A stretch of 64,000 nucleotides of DNA from assembly GCA_029718625.1 (NCBI GenBank), contig CM056391.1, positions 20,249,218 through 20,313,217 of the forward strand. Direction: 5' to 3'. The translations under genes were made by a program, and so were the position numbers. The first letter of the stretch is position 1; each line of letters opens with the position of its first letter. The notes under the pieces are model-generated. The model saw only the letters and a list, made by a program, of their open reading frames with translations. It did not search any database and was not told the DNA's origin. The DNA is from Synaphobranchus kaupii. Its lineage: Eukaryota; Chordata; Actinopteri; Anguilliformes; Synaphobranchidae. Positions 23,040-38,000 of this stretch are shown here, in pieces.

Positions 23040-26000
23040 CTGCAGGGGCGGGGCAGGGGAAGAGAGGAAGGGGAGGGAGGCGCAGTTGAGCAATTGGAAC
23101 AGAGAAGGAAGAGGGCACAAGGAAGAGAGTGGGCGGAGTTAACAGCACCTTACCTCTCGGTGGCACGGGGGTGAATGGAATGCTCTGGGACAACCGCATC
23201 AGATTATTGCGCTCCACAGCTAATGCACAAAAGAACATAAGAGGGTCTTTTTAAAACACATATAAGAAAGGGCAACATGAATTAACTTGTTTAAACTCTT
23301 GCAGACTTGTTTTTTTCCCTCCAGAGAACACTTCTAGGAAAAAGAAACAAGAAGGTAATCTAGTACAAATCCTTGATCCTATACAAATGTGCACTTAACT
23401 GACCTGAATATTGATAGCTTATATCCATAGGCTTGAAAGGGGAACCAATCGCTGTGGAGTAAGAGAAATTAAGATTATTTCTAGGTTATTATTTATAGTG
23501 CCTATAGTTCAGTGACTTCAGACAAACTGACACGTGAAGCGGCAGGCCATAGCACTGAAGGCAGTGAACATGTGCAGCCAGGGGGGCAGACTTTGCCTGA
23601 CGACAATTCAGAAGTAGCTAAACTGCTTCGGGATGCATGGACAAGAAGGAACCCAAACCAAACCAAACCAAACCAAGCCAAACAAAACCAAAAACCAAAC
23701 AAAACACAAACAGACTCACAGTCTTTCCTGGCCCCCAGATGTGCGTGTCTGGACGTGAACAGGCATGCTGCAGCTGTTATTATAAGTGAATCAACAAACA
23801 GTACAAAAATTACACCACTTGTTATAAATCTTCAATGATTCCTTGTTTGAACGTTCTGCTTGAGAGGCAGCCTCTCTGCCTGTCCTATGTGGCCTGGGCT
23901 GCAAGCAGGTTTGGAAGGAGGAACCTGACCCAGAGGTCCTGATCTGACCAGGCCAGAATGGCGCAGTCCTAGATCAACCACATGGTTCTCACGAGGTAAA
24001 TACCCAACAGTAACGAGGCTGGGGATATGAGGGATACCAGGGATGTGAGCACAACGGAGATTTGGCCAATAAACCCAAGGGCTTTTCAGCCCACTTTAAA
24101 TTTGAGTCCTGCAAACAGTGGGGCTTCAGAAAGACAGCACTGAAGTACACTCTTCAGTGTAAAAATTAAATAAAAAATAAAGAAAGAAAGAAAAAGAAAA
24201 AAGGTATGCGAGTGAGCCTTTGAAGTGAAATCTGACAAGCTAAGGTTTTGTTTTCAACAGCTCACGGGAGAAGAGTCTGTCACCAGGAAACGGTGAGCTG
24301 AGCGCTGTCTCCAGGGCTCTGCGTGTGAGAAGAACCCATTCCCCTCTGCAACACCTGTTTCAAGCTCATGAGTATACAGCTGAACCATTAACCAAGAAGT
24401 GTTTCAACAGAGAAATTATGTCCTACCATTTAAGGCATCTTCTCCCGGGTTTCTGCAGAGAGAGAATATAAAATGTTTAATGTAAAATCCCAGGAAAACG
24501 CTGACATAGTTAATCAAAAAATCACTCGCAATTGACCTTTATAAAAGAACTAGTGTAAAAACAAAACAAAAATATATTCATTTATCTTTTGATTCGGGAT
24601 ACAGTAATTAATTCTGTGCTTGGTTGTTTAATTCTGTGGTTGGTTGAGCAAAAACTGGAGCATAATTTAACTGTGAATTAATGAATAATTTCCCAGTCAC
24701 TGAACTAGCTGCAAGCAATACATTTCACATTTTCTTTCAGTGAAGGGAGCCAGAAATTAAAGATCGTTCCAATTCAAAAATATCAAGAGGCCCGATTGAG
24801 GCAAATGCTTTATTGGGAGTGTGCTGAATGGCTGATTGTTTCCCATCGCCATGGAAACCCTAATATTGGATTGGCAGTGGGCCACGGCTGCCTTGTGAAA
24901 ATTCTTTGATTTAAGAAGAGAGAAAAATGAGTCCAATCTCGAGAGGGGAATGTGAACCCTGGTCTGCCAGGTGAGAGGAACTGCTTGCAAACACAGAGAA
25001 GTTAGACAGAAGAAAAGACTTATCAGGGATCTCACTCTCGACTCTCGAAAAGGCAATTCTCTTAACAATAAAAATTGCAAACTGGTTTCACCCGACCTCA
25101 GTCAATCATTAACATAAGGTTGTTTTTTTGAAGATGACTCCCAGATACTCACAGACAGCTGGCTTGTGAGGACTTGCCTTGAACCCTCTCCTGTACATTA
25201 TAAACAAAAGGGCAAAAAGATCAAGTTAAAAAGAACAGTTAATGATGGAGGGGTTTACTTGTATGATGTGAAATGGTTCGCTCTGTTGGTTTGGGGCTAG
25301 GATACGGTGTCATAGAAAGAAATTTAATTGAACTGAAGTCCCGCCTGTGGCTGGGATTGTAGATGGCAGCTCTCACACAGGGCAAAGAGAACCGTACACA
25401 CGGACTCACCAGCAGCTGTGCTGCCCGCAGATCCTCGTGCGAGGGGATATCTTCGGCGGAGACTCGACTCCTCTCTTGCTTGCTCAGCGCTTGATCCACG
25501 GCAATGGCAAGTACGACAGAAAAGCCCAGTTAAACACAGTACATGGAAAGGCCAAGGTCACAAATAAAACGATTTTTGATTTTGATGCATTTTCTCTGTC
25601 ACAGGGGGAAAGGCCGTTGAAATAAACTGGGCTTACTTGTTTCAGGATGGAGTGAGACTGGGTTCATGTCAAACTCAGTGAAGCCAGCATATGAATTGAC
25701 TGTCCTCAAATGACCTTCGGGGTGAGCCTTGGTTGCAAAAAAAGACAACACAAAAAGCAATTTAGCCACAGTTCATTGTGCAGGGAGCCATTGTTTCATA
25801 TTCTGGACTGTTCCATTTAACCTTTTGAGAGTTATCTTTACTATGCAATGTTGCAGCTTTATTTTAAACACAAGATGACCAGGAAAGGTCAATTGCATAC
25901 GCTACGGCCACCTATGGTACATATTAATTTGAACAAGCCATTTCAATACGAACCACATTCTTAATGAAATTACACCCAACCATGGCTTTAATTATCCTCC

Positions 26001-29000
26001 ACTTCCATTTTCACCCAGTTGCTTGAACTATACAGTCAAGCCGGAAAGTCTGCACACTCCTTTCACCTTCTCCACGTTTTATTACGTTACAGACATATTC
26101 TACAATAGATTGAGTTCATTTTTTGTCTCAAAATTCTACACAAAGTAGCCCATAATGACAAAGTGAAAACAGGTTTTTAGACATTTGTGCTAATTTATTA
26201 AAAATCTAAATGTAAAATATCATATGTACACAAGTGTGCACACCCTTTGATATGACACCCAAAAGTGAGCTGAGGTGCATTTTGTTTCCACTGATACTGC
26301 TTGAGATGTTTCTACAACTTAATTGGAGTCCACCTGTGATAAATTCAATTGATTGGACATGATTGGGGATTGCCAACACCTGCCTATATAAGGTCCCACA
26401 GTTGACAGTGCATGTCAGAGCAAACTCCAAGCCATGGGGTCAAAGGAATTATCTGCAGACCTCAGAAACAGGATTGTGTCAAGGCATAGATCTGGAGAAG
26501 GGTATGGAAAAATCTCTGCAGCTTTACAGGTCCCAAAGAGCAGAGTGGCCACCATCATTCGTAAATGGAAGAAGTTTGGAACCACCAAGAATCTTCCTAG
26601 ACCTGGCCGCCCAGCCAAACTGAGCAATCGGGGAAGACGGGCCTTGGCCAGGGAGGTAAACAGGAACCCGAGGGTCACTCTGACAGAGCTCCAGCGTATC
26701 CTTGTGGAGATGGGAGAACCTTTCAGAAGATCAACCATCCAGGCAGCACTCCACCAATCAGGCCTTTATGGTAGAGTGGCCAGACGGAAGCCCCTCCTTA
26801 GTAAAAGACACATCACAGCCCGCTTGGAGTTTGCCAAAAGGCACCTAGAGGACTCTCAAACCATGAGAATCAATATTCTCTGGTCTGATGAAACCAAAAT
26901 GTAACTTTTTGGCCTGAATACCAAGCGTCACGTCTGGAGGAAGCCAGGCACCGCTCATCACCTGGCTAATACCATCCCTACAGTGAAGCATGGCGGTGGC
27001 AGCATCATGATGTGGGGATGTTTTTCAGCAGCGGGAACGGGGCGACTAGTCCTGATAGAGGGAAAGATGAATGCAGCTAAGTACACGAGATCCTTGAAGA
27101 AAACCTGCTCCAGAGCGCTCTGAACCTCAGACTGGGGCGAAGGTTTACCTTCCAACATGACAACGACCCGAAGCACACAGCCAAGAGAACAAAGGAGTGG
27201 CTTCGGAGAAAGTCTGTGAATGTCCTTGAGTGGCCCAGCCAGAGCCCAGACCTGAATCCAATTGAACACCTGTGGAAAGAGCTGAAAATGGCTGTGTACC
27301 GACGCTCCCCATCCAACCTGACGGAGCTTGCAAGGATATGCCAAGAGGAATGGGTAAAAATATCCAGAAACAAGTGTGCCAAGCTCGTAGCTTCTTTCCC
27401 AAGACGCCTTGAAGCTGTAATCGCTGCCAAAGGTGCAGCAACCAAGTATTAGGCTAAGGGTGTGTACAGATATGTAACCGCTAAATAACCTATTTTTGTC
27501 AGTAAAATAAAATTGCATATTTTCTAAAAACCTGTTTTCACTTCGTCATTATTGGCTATTGTGTGTAGATGTTTGAGGCAAAAAATGAACTCAATCTATT
27601 GTAGTATAAGTCTGTAACGTAATAAAACGTGGAGAAGGTGAAAGGAGTGTGCAGACTTTCCGGCTTGACTGTACGTGCTAAATGGAGGTATAAAGAGACT
27701 GACCATTTCGTTGCCCTTCTTGGATGGACTGAGCCGTATGCTTTCAGCAGACACATCTTTTGATAATGATCTCTGAAGTTCAGAGTCCTCTTTGTGACCT
27801 GAGCATGAGGTAAATGGAACCCATACACAGGAGTTAGACACAGCATAAAAGACAGCGGCGCACAGCTAAATCTGTATCTGAATAAGACGCATTAGCAAAA
27901 ACAAAAGCTTTCAAATTACTTCAGTTGCCAAATTAGGGGTTGTGGAAAGTCTGTAAACACTGGAATTACAAAGCCTCCACATTTAACATGCAAAATCCAC
28001 CACCCAAAATACATAATTGCAAATGTGTTGTAGTCAATCAAGTGACTGAGATGTAACCTATCACCCAATGAAAGACAACAACCAATAACAACCAGACAGT
28101 CAGTGACAGGTTCTACTTCTAATACACGAAAGTGCAAAAGGCCATTCACTGTTCAGTCTTAGCGAGGCTATAGGCTAATGTTTCTTCCCAAACTTTCTTT
28201 TCCATCATGTAGCCCTCATCATACATCATATTCCTACCTAAAAACTTAAATTTACCCAAAAATATATTTACCCAAAAAAGATATATATTTACAAGCAAAT
28301 CTGAAACAATATACATGTAGTCTTGAGTATATTTTAAAGTATTGAATATAAAAGTACGTTGGATTCCCTGACTCTTTTCAGCCAGGCAGAGATTTTTAGC
28401 TTTGATGAGAACAGCGTGAACTTTATCTGTGCTTTTTAATGCTATAGAGCAAGCTAGCTAGTCAGACCTACTTCTTGCAGAAAATACCAAAACAACTGAA
28501 TCCAGGAACGTCAAGGAACATTTTAATAATTTACTTACAATTTATTATACTATTGTACCCATCGTGTAGTGTCTTTTTAGTTAAATCAATTTACATGATT
28601 GGAAGCGACGAGAAGATTAGAAGTTTTGGTGGAGCCTGTACTGGAGAATTTTGATGGTATAATGTGCAGGAAAATTAAAATGATTAAATCAATGAAGATG
28701 ATGAGGAAGTATGTGCAAAACTGTTGAAGTCCTGCCATTTATTGCGTGGCCATATAAAGGTTTCTGTGTTCCCCATTTCTACTTTAAGTCTGTTTACAAT
28801 ACAAAATTTATGGTGATAGTTTGCCTTAAAGAGCCGCAAAACACGCTGCAGTCTTAACAGTAGTCTGTACAACTGGGATATGGCAAATGCATTTTGTCCC
28901 AAAGCGCCTATTCTTGAAACACATTTAGAAGGCCACTGGCTGATTTGTTCAGAAACTGATTGGTTCTTTTGTTCGGGTACTGGCAAGACTTGTGGCCATG

Positions 29001-32000
29001 GAAGCTAGGGAAAATTTGCAGTAAGGAAGCGGATCCAGGTGTTACTATTATACATTAGGGGAAAAGTAATCACAACAGGTACACGAGGTGCTTTCTGAAG
29101 CCAAGTTTGTTATCGTCAAATTGTAGCTCATTTTCAGCAAGGAATTCACCCATGCTATGAAACACTTCTGTGTTATTTTTCTCCACAAAACTGCCATGGA
29201 TCCCGGCTATCCAGCTTTTTTAACGGTTTTGTCCTGTGAATCTTAAATATCTACTCTGTGCTTGAGGTTCTAGATTGAGCGTTTTGAGCAAGTGAACATG
29301 TGATAAATATCGCAATCGTGTGAGCCAGGCCACATTGTGAAGACATATGCAGAGAGGGAATTTGCTCTGAGAAAGTACATCTTTACATAATGCAGTTACA
29401 AAAACTGCCAGCACTGTGCCGCTCCAAAGCCTATGAATTTCTGGGAGTACACCTGTGGATTCAGTGACCTTCCCCTGATAAAGTTGACAGTTCACAGCAT
29501 TGTTCAGAATAGTATTGTTTCCCCTATGCTGGCTAGAATATTTTAGTAGCTTGGGAGGAGAGGTCCCATTTAATGTAAACACTAGATGTACTCCTAGTGC
29601 TAAAACCCCAAGCAAACCATGCCGCTTTGTCAGGGGCTGTAGCTTCGTTTCGAATGGAACTCTGGGATGCGTAGTATGAAAATGAACTGTTGTGACCACC
29701 AGTCACCACAGATGTCACCATATCCACCAAAACTGAGAAATTATGGATTACAGCTTTAACAGAAAATCATCACATGAAAATCATCAGATTGTGTGGGGAA
29801 ATAAAGCAGGTGGTGATGAGGAGGGGAGGAGTGGCGAAAGAGAATTTCAGACATGATCTGTTCACCAATTGAATGTGGTCATCTGTACCCAAGCACCCTG
29901 TTCTCCAAACTCAAACCTGGGGATCCGGCTGCCGTTTGCAGCCTGTGCAGCCTTCCTTTACAACTCTGCCTAAGCACTGAGGTCCTTCGCTGGGCGCCAA
30001 TCTCAGTGCGGCGCTCGCTCTCCTGGCCGCTGTAGCTCTCCATGGGTCGGACTGCTGAGGCCAGCTCACAACCCGGAAGGGGGCTGTTTCTCTGCACCTC
30101 ATTCTCGAGCCCGGGTTTCGAAAGAGCCCGCCTTGAGGTTTGAGCTCCGCATTCCCTGCCACGGTCGGTAACAATCTCTGCGCTAACTTCATCATGGCAA
30201 AAGGCCTGATTGACATACCCGCCCCTCTCAGCAGAAGCAGGCAAGAAACGGGACCCAGAATATCTAGGCATCTCTGCCACAGCGACAATAGCAGGATAAC
30301 AGCACATAGTGTCCTCGTACTTACCGACAAACGCCCCAAATTCTACAACGGAGCTTTCGGGCAGGATGTCCTGGGGCCCTCCAGGAGAGGGCCCACGAGG
30401 GCTTGAGCCACCGGGCTGAGAAGGGGAGCTGACAAAAAACTTTGCAGCTGGAGGGGGGACACTTGGTAGACTGCTGGGTGAGTCAGCGCACTGGGAGTCT
30501 TGTGGACGGGGCACGTGCCTCTCCATAAAGGAGTGGCCCTTCGGCCGGAGTTCGGGGGGGGAAATGGCACTTTGGGTTAAGGCACTACCCGAGGAACCAG
30601 CCTCTGGAATGTTCGCAGCTCTCCTCTCGGGGCTCAGAGTGTTGTCCAGGCCGTACCTCCGGCCGACCACGTCCTGGGCCCTGCTGCCAAACAAGGAGTC
30701 TGCGATGTTGCCTCCGCCCTGTGGGAAAGAAGACCCAAAGTGCGCCCCGAAGCTGCGCTTCACCAGCACTGAGGACTTGGACTGGGACCCGATGTCCACC
30801 AGGTTGGGCCCCAGGTTCTTGGAGATGCTGAGCTCCCGGGTGATCTCGTTGTGAACCTTGCTGGCCTCGGACGCCCTCTGCGCGGTGAGTGCTTTCAGCG
30901 TGTCCACCGTCAGCGCCGACAGGTCCTGCAGGTGGCCGATCTGAGAGTCCAGGGTATGAAGGGAGCGCTTTATGAAGTTCACCCTGTTGCCGACTTCCTT
31001 CAGCTGTATGCACATGGTCTCAACCCTGCGCAGGATGTGAAGGAGGCGGAGGGGGTTATTATTTATGTTGATGTTTTCAATCATCAGATGAACTCAACAT
31101 TCAACTGTATTGTGATAGGTATACAAAAATCTTTAAAATGTGTTCTTTAAAAAAAATTCATAAAATAAAAAAATAGATAATAAATTTTAAAAAGATTTTC
31201 AAAAGCATGAGATGTTAACAGTGGTTTTCATATCGTTTTACAGATGATCCTTTGTTCTTTTAATAAATATTTTTCTACATTCAAAGGGAACTACATTTTC
31301 TACAAAGGGAACTACATGGTTTTTATAGTAGAAATAGGAAAGATGAGGTTCAGTGCATAGAAAATAATGAAGGAACTCATAAGAATACAGATATTCCCTA
31401 AACTTATTTTGTTGGGAGGTTCAAAAGTGGTTATAAACATGCCTGCAAGTGCATCCAAAATCCAGGATGTTTTACAAGATATTGAGATAAGGGATGATAA
31501 AGTATGAGAAAATTACAAAAATGTAAGACAAATAGGGCTGCAGGCCCTGATGGCATATATCCAAGAGGACTGAAAAAAATAAGGGAGATTATATCTAAAC
31601 CACTTAAAAGTATTTCTCTCTAAAAAGTTGGCTGGAAGCAATGCAGTAGTATAAAGAAATATAAGAAGAGGAACTGTACTGATTCAGAAAAAAGCAGGCC
31701 CATTAGTATAACATGAATGTCTATCACAAGGGACAAGCTAGAATTAATCATGGAAAAAAACAGCATCGTACTCCAGGATTAGACAAGATGGACTGAATTG
31801 CCTGTTCTGACCAAACATAGTTATATTTTTATTTTCTGCTGTGGATATATCCAAAAGGGGACGTAATGTGGAAATTAAAATGTGGCACACCTGTCCGAGG
31901 TGACCCTAATTCTCTCCTCACTCCCAGAGTGGAACTGGTCATCCTTTTCATGGAAGTACGTTTCCACGCACTGCTCTTCAAAGTCATGGAGCTTTTTTTG

Positions 32001-35000
32001 GTCTTCCTCCGTCAGAAAGAGTTCTAGAACAAGAGATGAAACAAATATTAATTGCTTGTACACAATAACTACCACTCCCGTTAGCATGGAGCACACATGA
32101 TGGTTGCCCTTACTTGGTCCGTATGTCCCACTGCCCTTCTTCCTCTTCCGGCAGATGCAAGAGAAGACGGAGACCAGGTGACTGAGCAAGATGAGAGGAG
32201 GAGGAAGGACTGGTTTCTCATGGTAAGCCATGATGAAATGATACCGCTGGTACTTCCACACCAGATTGGACATGGATTTCACTTGTATGTACACATTGCT
32301 GTGGGAAATCAAAGGAATACAGAATTCAACACACTGTTTAACCATTTTAGATTAATACAAGAGAACTGGCAATATCGCAACCTGCTGCGTACAGTCCCCC
32401 CCCTATTGATTATATCTAATTTTTTTTGGTGCTACCAAGTCAAATTAAATAAACTTTATGGCCAAAAGTATCTGGACACCCCTCGGTATGGGGCTATTTT
32501 CATGGTTCGTGCTAGGCCCCTTAGTTCCAGTGAAGGTAAATCTTAACGCTAAAGCATACAATGACATTCTAGACGATTCTGTGCTTCCAACTTTGTGGCA
32601 ACAGTTTGGAAGGCCCTTTCCTGTTTCAGCATGACAATGCCCCCATGCACAAAGCAAAGTCCATACAGAAATGGTTTGTCAAGATTGGTGTGGAAGAACT
32701 TGACTGGCCTGCACAAAGACCTGACCTCAACCCCATCAAACACCTTTGGGATCAATTGGGAAGCCGACTGTGAGCCAGGCCTAATCGCCCCACATCAGTG
32801 CCCTAATGCTCTTCTGGCTGAAAGGAAGAAAATCCCTACAGAAATGTTCCAAGATCTAGTGGAAGACCTTCCCAGAGTGGGGGCTGTTATAGCAGCAAAG
32901 GGTGGACTAACACCATATTAATGTCGATGACTTTGCAATGAGTTGGATGAGCAGGTGTCCATATACCTTTGGCCACATAGTGTATATTTAAATAAATTCT
33001 TTTCTACTCTTACACAAGTAATTCTATATAATTTTAAAATTAAATAAAGTAGATGTTTTCTGAATAATAATAAAGACAAGTGTTGCCCTTTAAGAACATG
33101 GCTTAAGTATTCACCTGCTTTGTATTAAACTAAATTGGGCCAGGTGTATTCCATTTTCTGGAGCGATTATACTAAACATGTTAATGAGGTTCACCTATGT
33201 TGATTTAGAATCCATGTGTGTTCACTTGCAAGATTGCAGAATAAATATCACCAACTTTTTGAGGTCTTGCAACAAACTGAGCAACTGATTGAGAAGGCCA
33301 ATGGTCAGAAAAGTAGCCAAGAGGCCAGCTACAATGAGTTGCAGAGCTCATCACCTGAAATGGGAGGAACTGTTCAGAGATCAACAATCTCTTCAGCATT
33401 GCACTGATTTGACCTCCTCTGGAGAGTCGCTAGATGGAAGCCACTTCTGAGAAAGGCCAATATTAAGTCTTGCCTGGCGCTTGCCAGAAGTGACTGACCC
33501 TGAGGCCTTCTGGAAGAAGATTTCGTGGTCTGATGAGACTAAAGTTGGGCTCTTTGGCTTGAAAGCGAAGTGCTGTTTGGCACAAACCAAACACAGCACA
33601 TCACCCAAGTAATACTATCCCTGCTAACAAACATGATTATGGCAGCATGACGCCATCAGGTTGCTTTTCAGCAGGAGGGACCAGGAAGCTTGTTGCCATC
33701 AAGGGCAAGATGGATAGAGCAAAATACAAACAAATTCATGAGGAGAACCTGTTCCAGTCTGCATTCAGGGTGAAGTTTCATGTTCCAATAGGACAATTAC
33801 GTAAAGTACATGGCAAAAACTAAAATCGACTTAAACTCCATTGAAAATGTGTGGAATGACCTGAAAATTTCTGTCCGCCAACACTCTCAGTCTAACATGG
33901 CAGAGTTGGAGCAAATTCGATCCAATCACGTTTAGATACAACTCTCCATGCCTGCAATTGGTTGTTTTCCCCTGTCAATTATTTCCTCAACATTCGGCTA
34001 CAAAGGGTCAATTGAAGAGATAGGCCAGGTCACGTCGCGAACCAATCAACAATGAGATTGACTGTGCCAGTTCACCAGCTAGAAATTTCACCAACAATGG
34101 CGGAGAAGGGACCTGTTACACCGACACCATTTCACGCAAATAAAAAGAAAAGGGAATTGGATAAAGCTTGCTCGAAAACTAGAGTAAACATAGGTGCTCA
34201 TTTTAGAAGGTGGTGAGATGTTCGGGAGCGGATTGGTTTAAATACAGACGTCGAGCTCCCATATTCTACTGGCCAGGTAGTTAAAAGTTTCAACAATAAT
34301 TTACCTGTTCTTTCTGCTTGCCAGCCAACTGTAATTACCTATAATGAATAGTAGTTAGGTTGCTATTATTGTTAATGTTACTTAATTTGCAGCTAGTTCT
34401 TGGAAGAAGGAAATGTTTACTAAAGTTATATGTCATATAGATCACGTTAGCTAGAACCGGCAACTCGGCTATAACCATGCATGCCAGCTGTAGCCAGATA
34501 ATGCTTAGTTCAGACTAACGCTACACGAACTCAGAGTGATGCAACAACTCTGCAACAACAGAAAAGATTCCCTTGGTAGCTGACATTTCTACTGTTACGT
34601 TAGCTATACCAGTCTGTAATCCTGCAATCACATCTAGAAAACTTCACGTTCACAACGAGGTCTGTGGAAGCAGTGGGGTTGGGATTGTGTTTCTCTGTGG
34701 GCAGGGCCAATGGGTATTATGACTTTGAAATGTTCTGACAACAAATGTGACGGTTGAGAAAGTAGCGTACTCCAGCTTTGAATCAGTAGTCTTGCAGGGA
34801 CGGGCCTAATTGGCTAGCAGTATATATGACAGACTGAATACGGAAAAGTAGAGGTCGCTGGCTACACAATTATAATTGAGCATTCCACAAAGGATAAAAT
34901 GTTTTAAAAATAAAACTCATTATACTCAAAACAATCAAAATTGTAACAAGAGTACAACGTACTTGAAGAAAGCGATGAGTAGATTAACCATAAGAATGTA

Positions 35001-38000
35001 TTGAACAAAGAGGTAGACTGCTTGCAGGAGCGGCGTCAACCACACTCCAGTGCCACAGAGAGCCTTCACATTGTTCTCAGTGCTATTCGCACAAACTGAG
35101 GAGAAAAGAAGACAAAGAAAAATTACAAAAAAGGTTCACAAGCATTAGCGTGACATGAAACTATACTACACCTCAACAAAAGTAGGCTGATGCCATACTT
35201 ACTCATTTGCGCTGTTAAAACAATGACCTACCAACATACCTATGAATGTAATATACAACACAATTATGAACGTTACCGACCTGCAGCTTACTTATATTGG
35301 CTTTAAGCAGCTTTTTCCAAAAAAAGAGAAAATTAAAAGTAAATTAAGTTAAACATTTGGTGTGGGGGGGGGAAAAGGTCTGATTTCCCGTTTTGGAGAA
35401 GTTCTCATTCGGTGTCGTAGTAAAAATCTTTCAAACTGCTCCCTTACCATCAATCTCATAAGCGTACACTTCACCATACATCATCCAGTAGGGCTGGAAC
35501 ACAACATCTTTAGCGAGCTTCCATGAGGGTTCCTCCTTCGGGTACAGGATAGCTTGCCTGGGAACGCCATAGCTCAGGAGCACCACTACCATTATCACAA
35601 CTATGTAAAACATGTTGGCCACCTACAAATGCAAACAAGGAAAGGCAAAGATTCAGCAAATAGAATTGCAAGAACAATGTGGCATTTAGTTCAAACACTG
35701 CAACTGAAATGGTGAAAAGCATGATTTGTCCCAGGTAATATTAGTGTTTTTTGGTTTCTGAATGTGAAAAATAATACTTCACATTTGCTTCAATTTATAA
35801 TTATATCTACAGTATGTATACAATAATATATAAACTGAATGATCTCACTTCAAGGACCACCAATCAAGAGTGTATACACACACACATACAGTGAGCACCA
35901 TAATTCATTGGACAGTGACACATTTTTGTTATTTTGGTTCTGTACTCTAGCACTTTGTCATTGTATCCTTTCAAACTCAATGAGGTTGAAGTACAGACTA
36001 TCAGCTTTAATTTGAGGGTATTTTCAGAACCATATCAGATGAACCATTTATAAATTATAGAACCTTTTGTACAGTCCCCCCCTCATTGTCGGGCATCAAA
36101 AATTATTGGACAGTTTAACATAATGTAGAATAAAGTAATCATTTTTAATATTCGGTTGCATATCCTTTGCATGCCATGACTTGTCATCAAGGGTCTGACG
36201 TATCAAACAAGCCTTAAACCATCACTCTGCTGCCAGAAACACAGAAGATGGATGGATAACGTGAAGGTTTTTTCCCCCTGACTTATTTTTCCATCGAGTT
36301 CAATAGGAAAATTTGTCAGGAGAAGAAACCCTTGAAGTGTCCATCCATATCTACTGCATATCTGGCAGTAGAGTGATGGTTTAAGGCTTGTTTGAAACTT
36401 CAGACCCTTGATGACTTATAGCCATTTAGCCAACCATGTGTTCCATACTGTTCCAGTGTAATTTACAGCTAAATCTAGTCCCACCCCCCAATTCCCATAA
36501 AGCTCCATTCAAATGCAGAGAGGTTATAGTATCGCTTGTAAGAGTACCAGAAAATAAGATATCAACATTCTTTTGATATTGTTGGATCACAGACATCAGG
36601 AAATCATGGCATGCAACGGATTCATACATAATAATTCACAATTCATACATAATAACCACATAATATACATTAAGCTCAAAAACTGAAATTTATTTTTAGC
36701 CTTAACCCATTTATACCTAAAACGCCCCCTAAAAACATTCTAAAACCTAAGGCATTGTTGTAAACAACCTCCTAAAACCTGAGGGTTTTCTGAAAAACTT
36801 GACAGAATTGTCAACGTTCACTAAAACCTTTATTTCTCAGTCTCTATAGCAGATAGAAACATGAATTAAAAACCATTTGAGCTTACACCTTTGGCTTTTA
36901 TTGGGACTTACTTGCCTTTGCCCTAATGTTCATTAACATTTTTTATTTCTTTTTTTAAACTGAAATTGATCATCTGGGTCTGAATCTTCTAATTTATTGT
37001 TGTTTTCATGTGTACTGCTGTACTCGACATCTTCAATGTCGCTCCCGTCGCTCAAGTCATCAGTCATTGTCACTATCTGAAGCACAACTTTAGGCTAAGA
37101 GGCTAACAGCAGAAATGGATCTCTATCGAGCCTTTCCAGACTGATCTGCCTAACAACAAGGCTAAAATAAATATTAAAAAATCCCATAATATGCATTTCA
37201 CCTTCCCAACGTGTATTTCAACGAATCACGATGCATTTCATTAATCACGTGTCTTGAAAACTATGACAGCGTCTAAAGCGACCTCAATGTCCCAACCTAT
37301 CTTAAAGGGATATACACGCAAACTGCACACCCGGTTTTAAAGGTATATACACAAAAATGCTGCATCCGGTCTAAATGGGTTAAATTAATTGTGAACTTTT
37401 GAAACACTTCAATATGATGCGGTGTATTCATTTCCTGATAATGACCAAAATGGAATTATTACCCATTTAACATGTTTTCTGTTTATTTTTAATTAATTTA
37501 ACAAAATAATCTTTTATTTGAAAGTGGTTACTGAATACATGCACGACTAATCTGACAACTACATAAACTGGCCATTAAAACCAAAACAACTTATGACAGG
37601 CTTGCCAGTTACTGAAGATTCCAATTTAATTTTAATTATATAAAGCATTAATCCACTTACCATTTTACCAATCATCATGACATAGGGTCCAGCCTGCTGG
37701 TTAACAGCCAGAATATCCAAGAGCCGCACGTACCAAAATATGATATTCAAGCAATAAACGATTCTTCCGGCATCAAAGACATCCCTATGTACTGCTCCAA
37801 ATCTCAGGCCAAACCCAACAAAGAACGTGACAATTGCAAGGGTGTCTGAAATGTTAAAATAGTCACTGAACCAGACTTTGATCTTTTGGCCAATTTTTCC
37901 AGCTTCAGACATAAACATCTAAGACAAAAGACATGAAAGATTCAATGAGTGCATAGCATGGAAAGAAAATAAATGGATAAGAAACAAAGCAAAAGCTAAT

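Noticed and set aside
22744..23142. Long open frames on both strands over the TRPM7 kinase exon
   Set aside because: They are shadows of the GC-rich exon 22756-23039, which alone matches the conserved kinase.
30564..30854. Plus-strand open frame opposite TRPM7 exon 26
   Set aside because: It is the antisense of a 701-nt coding exon with conserved minus-strand protein; no independent support.
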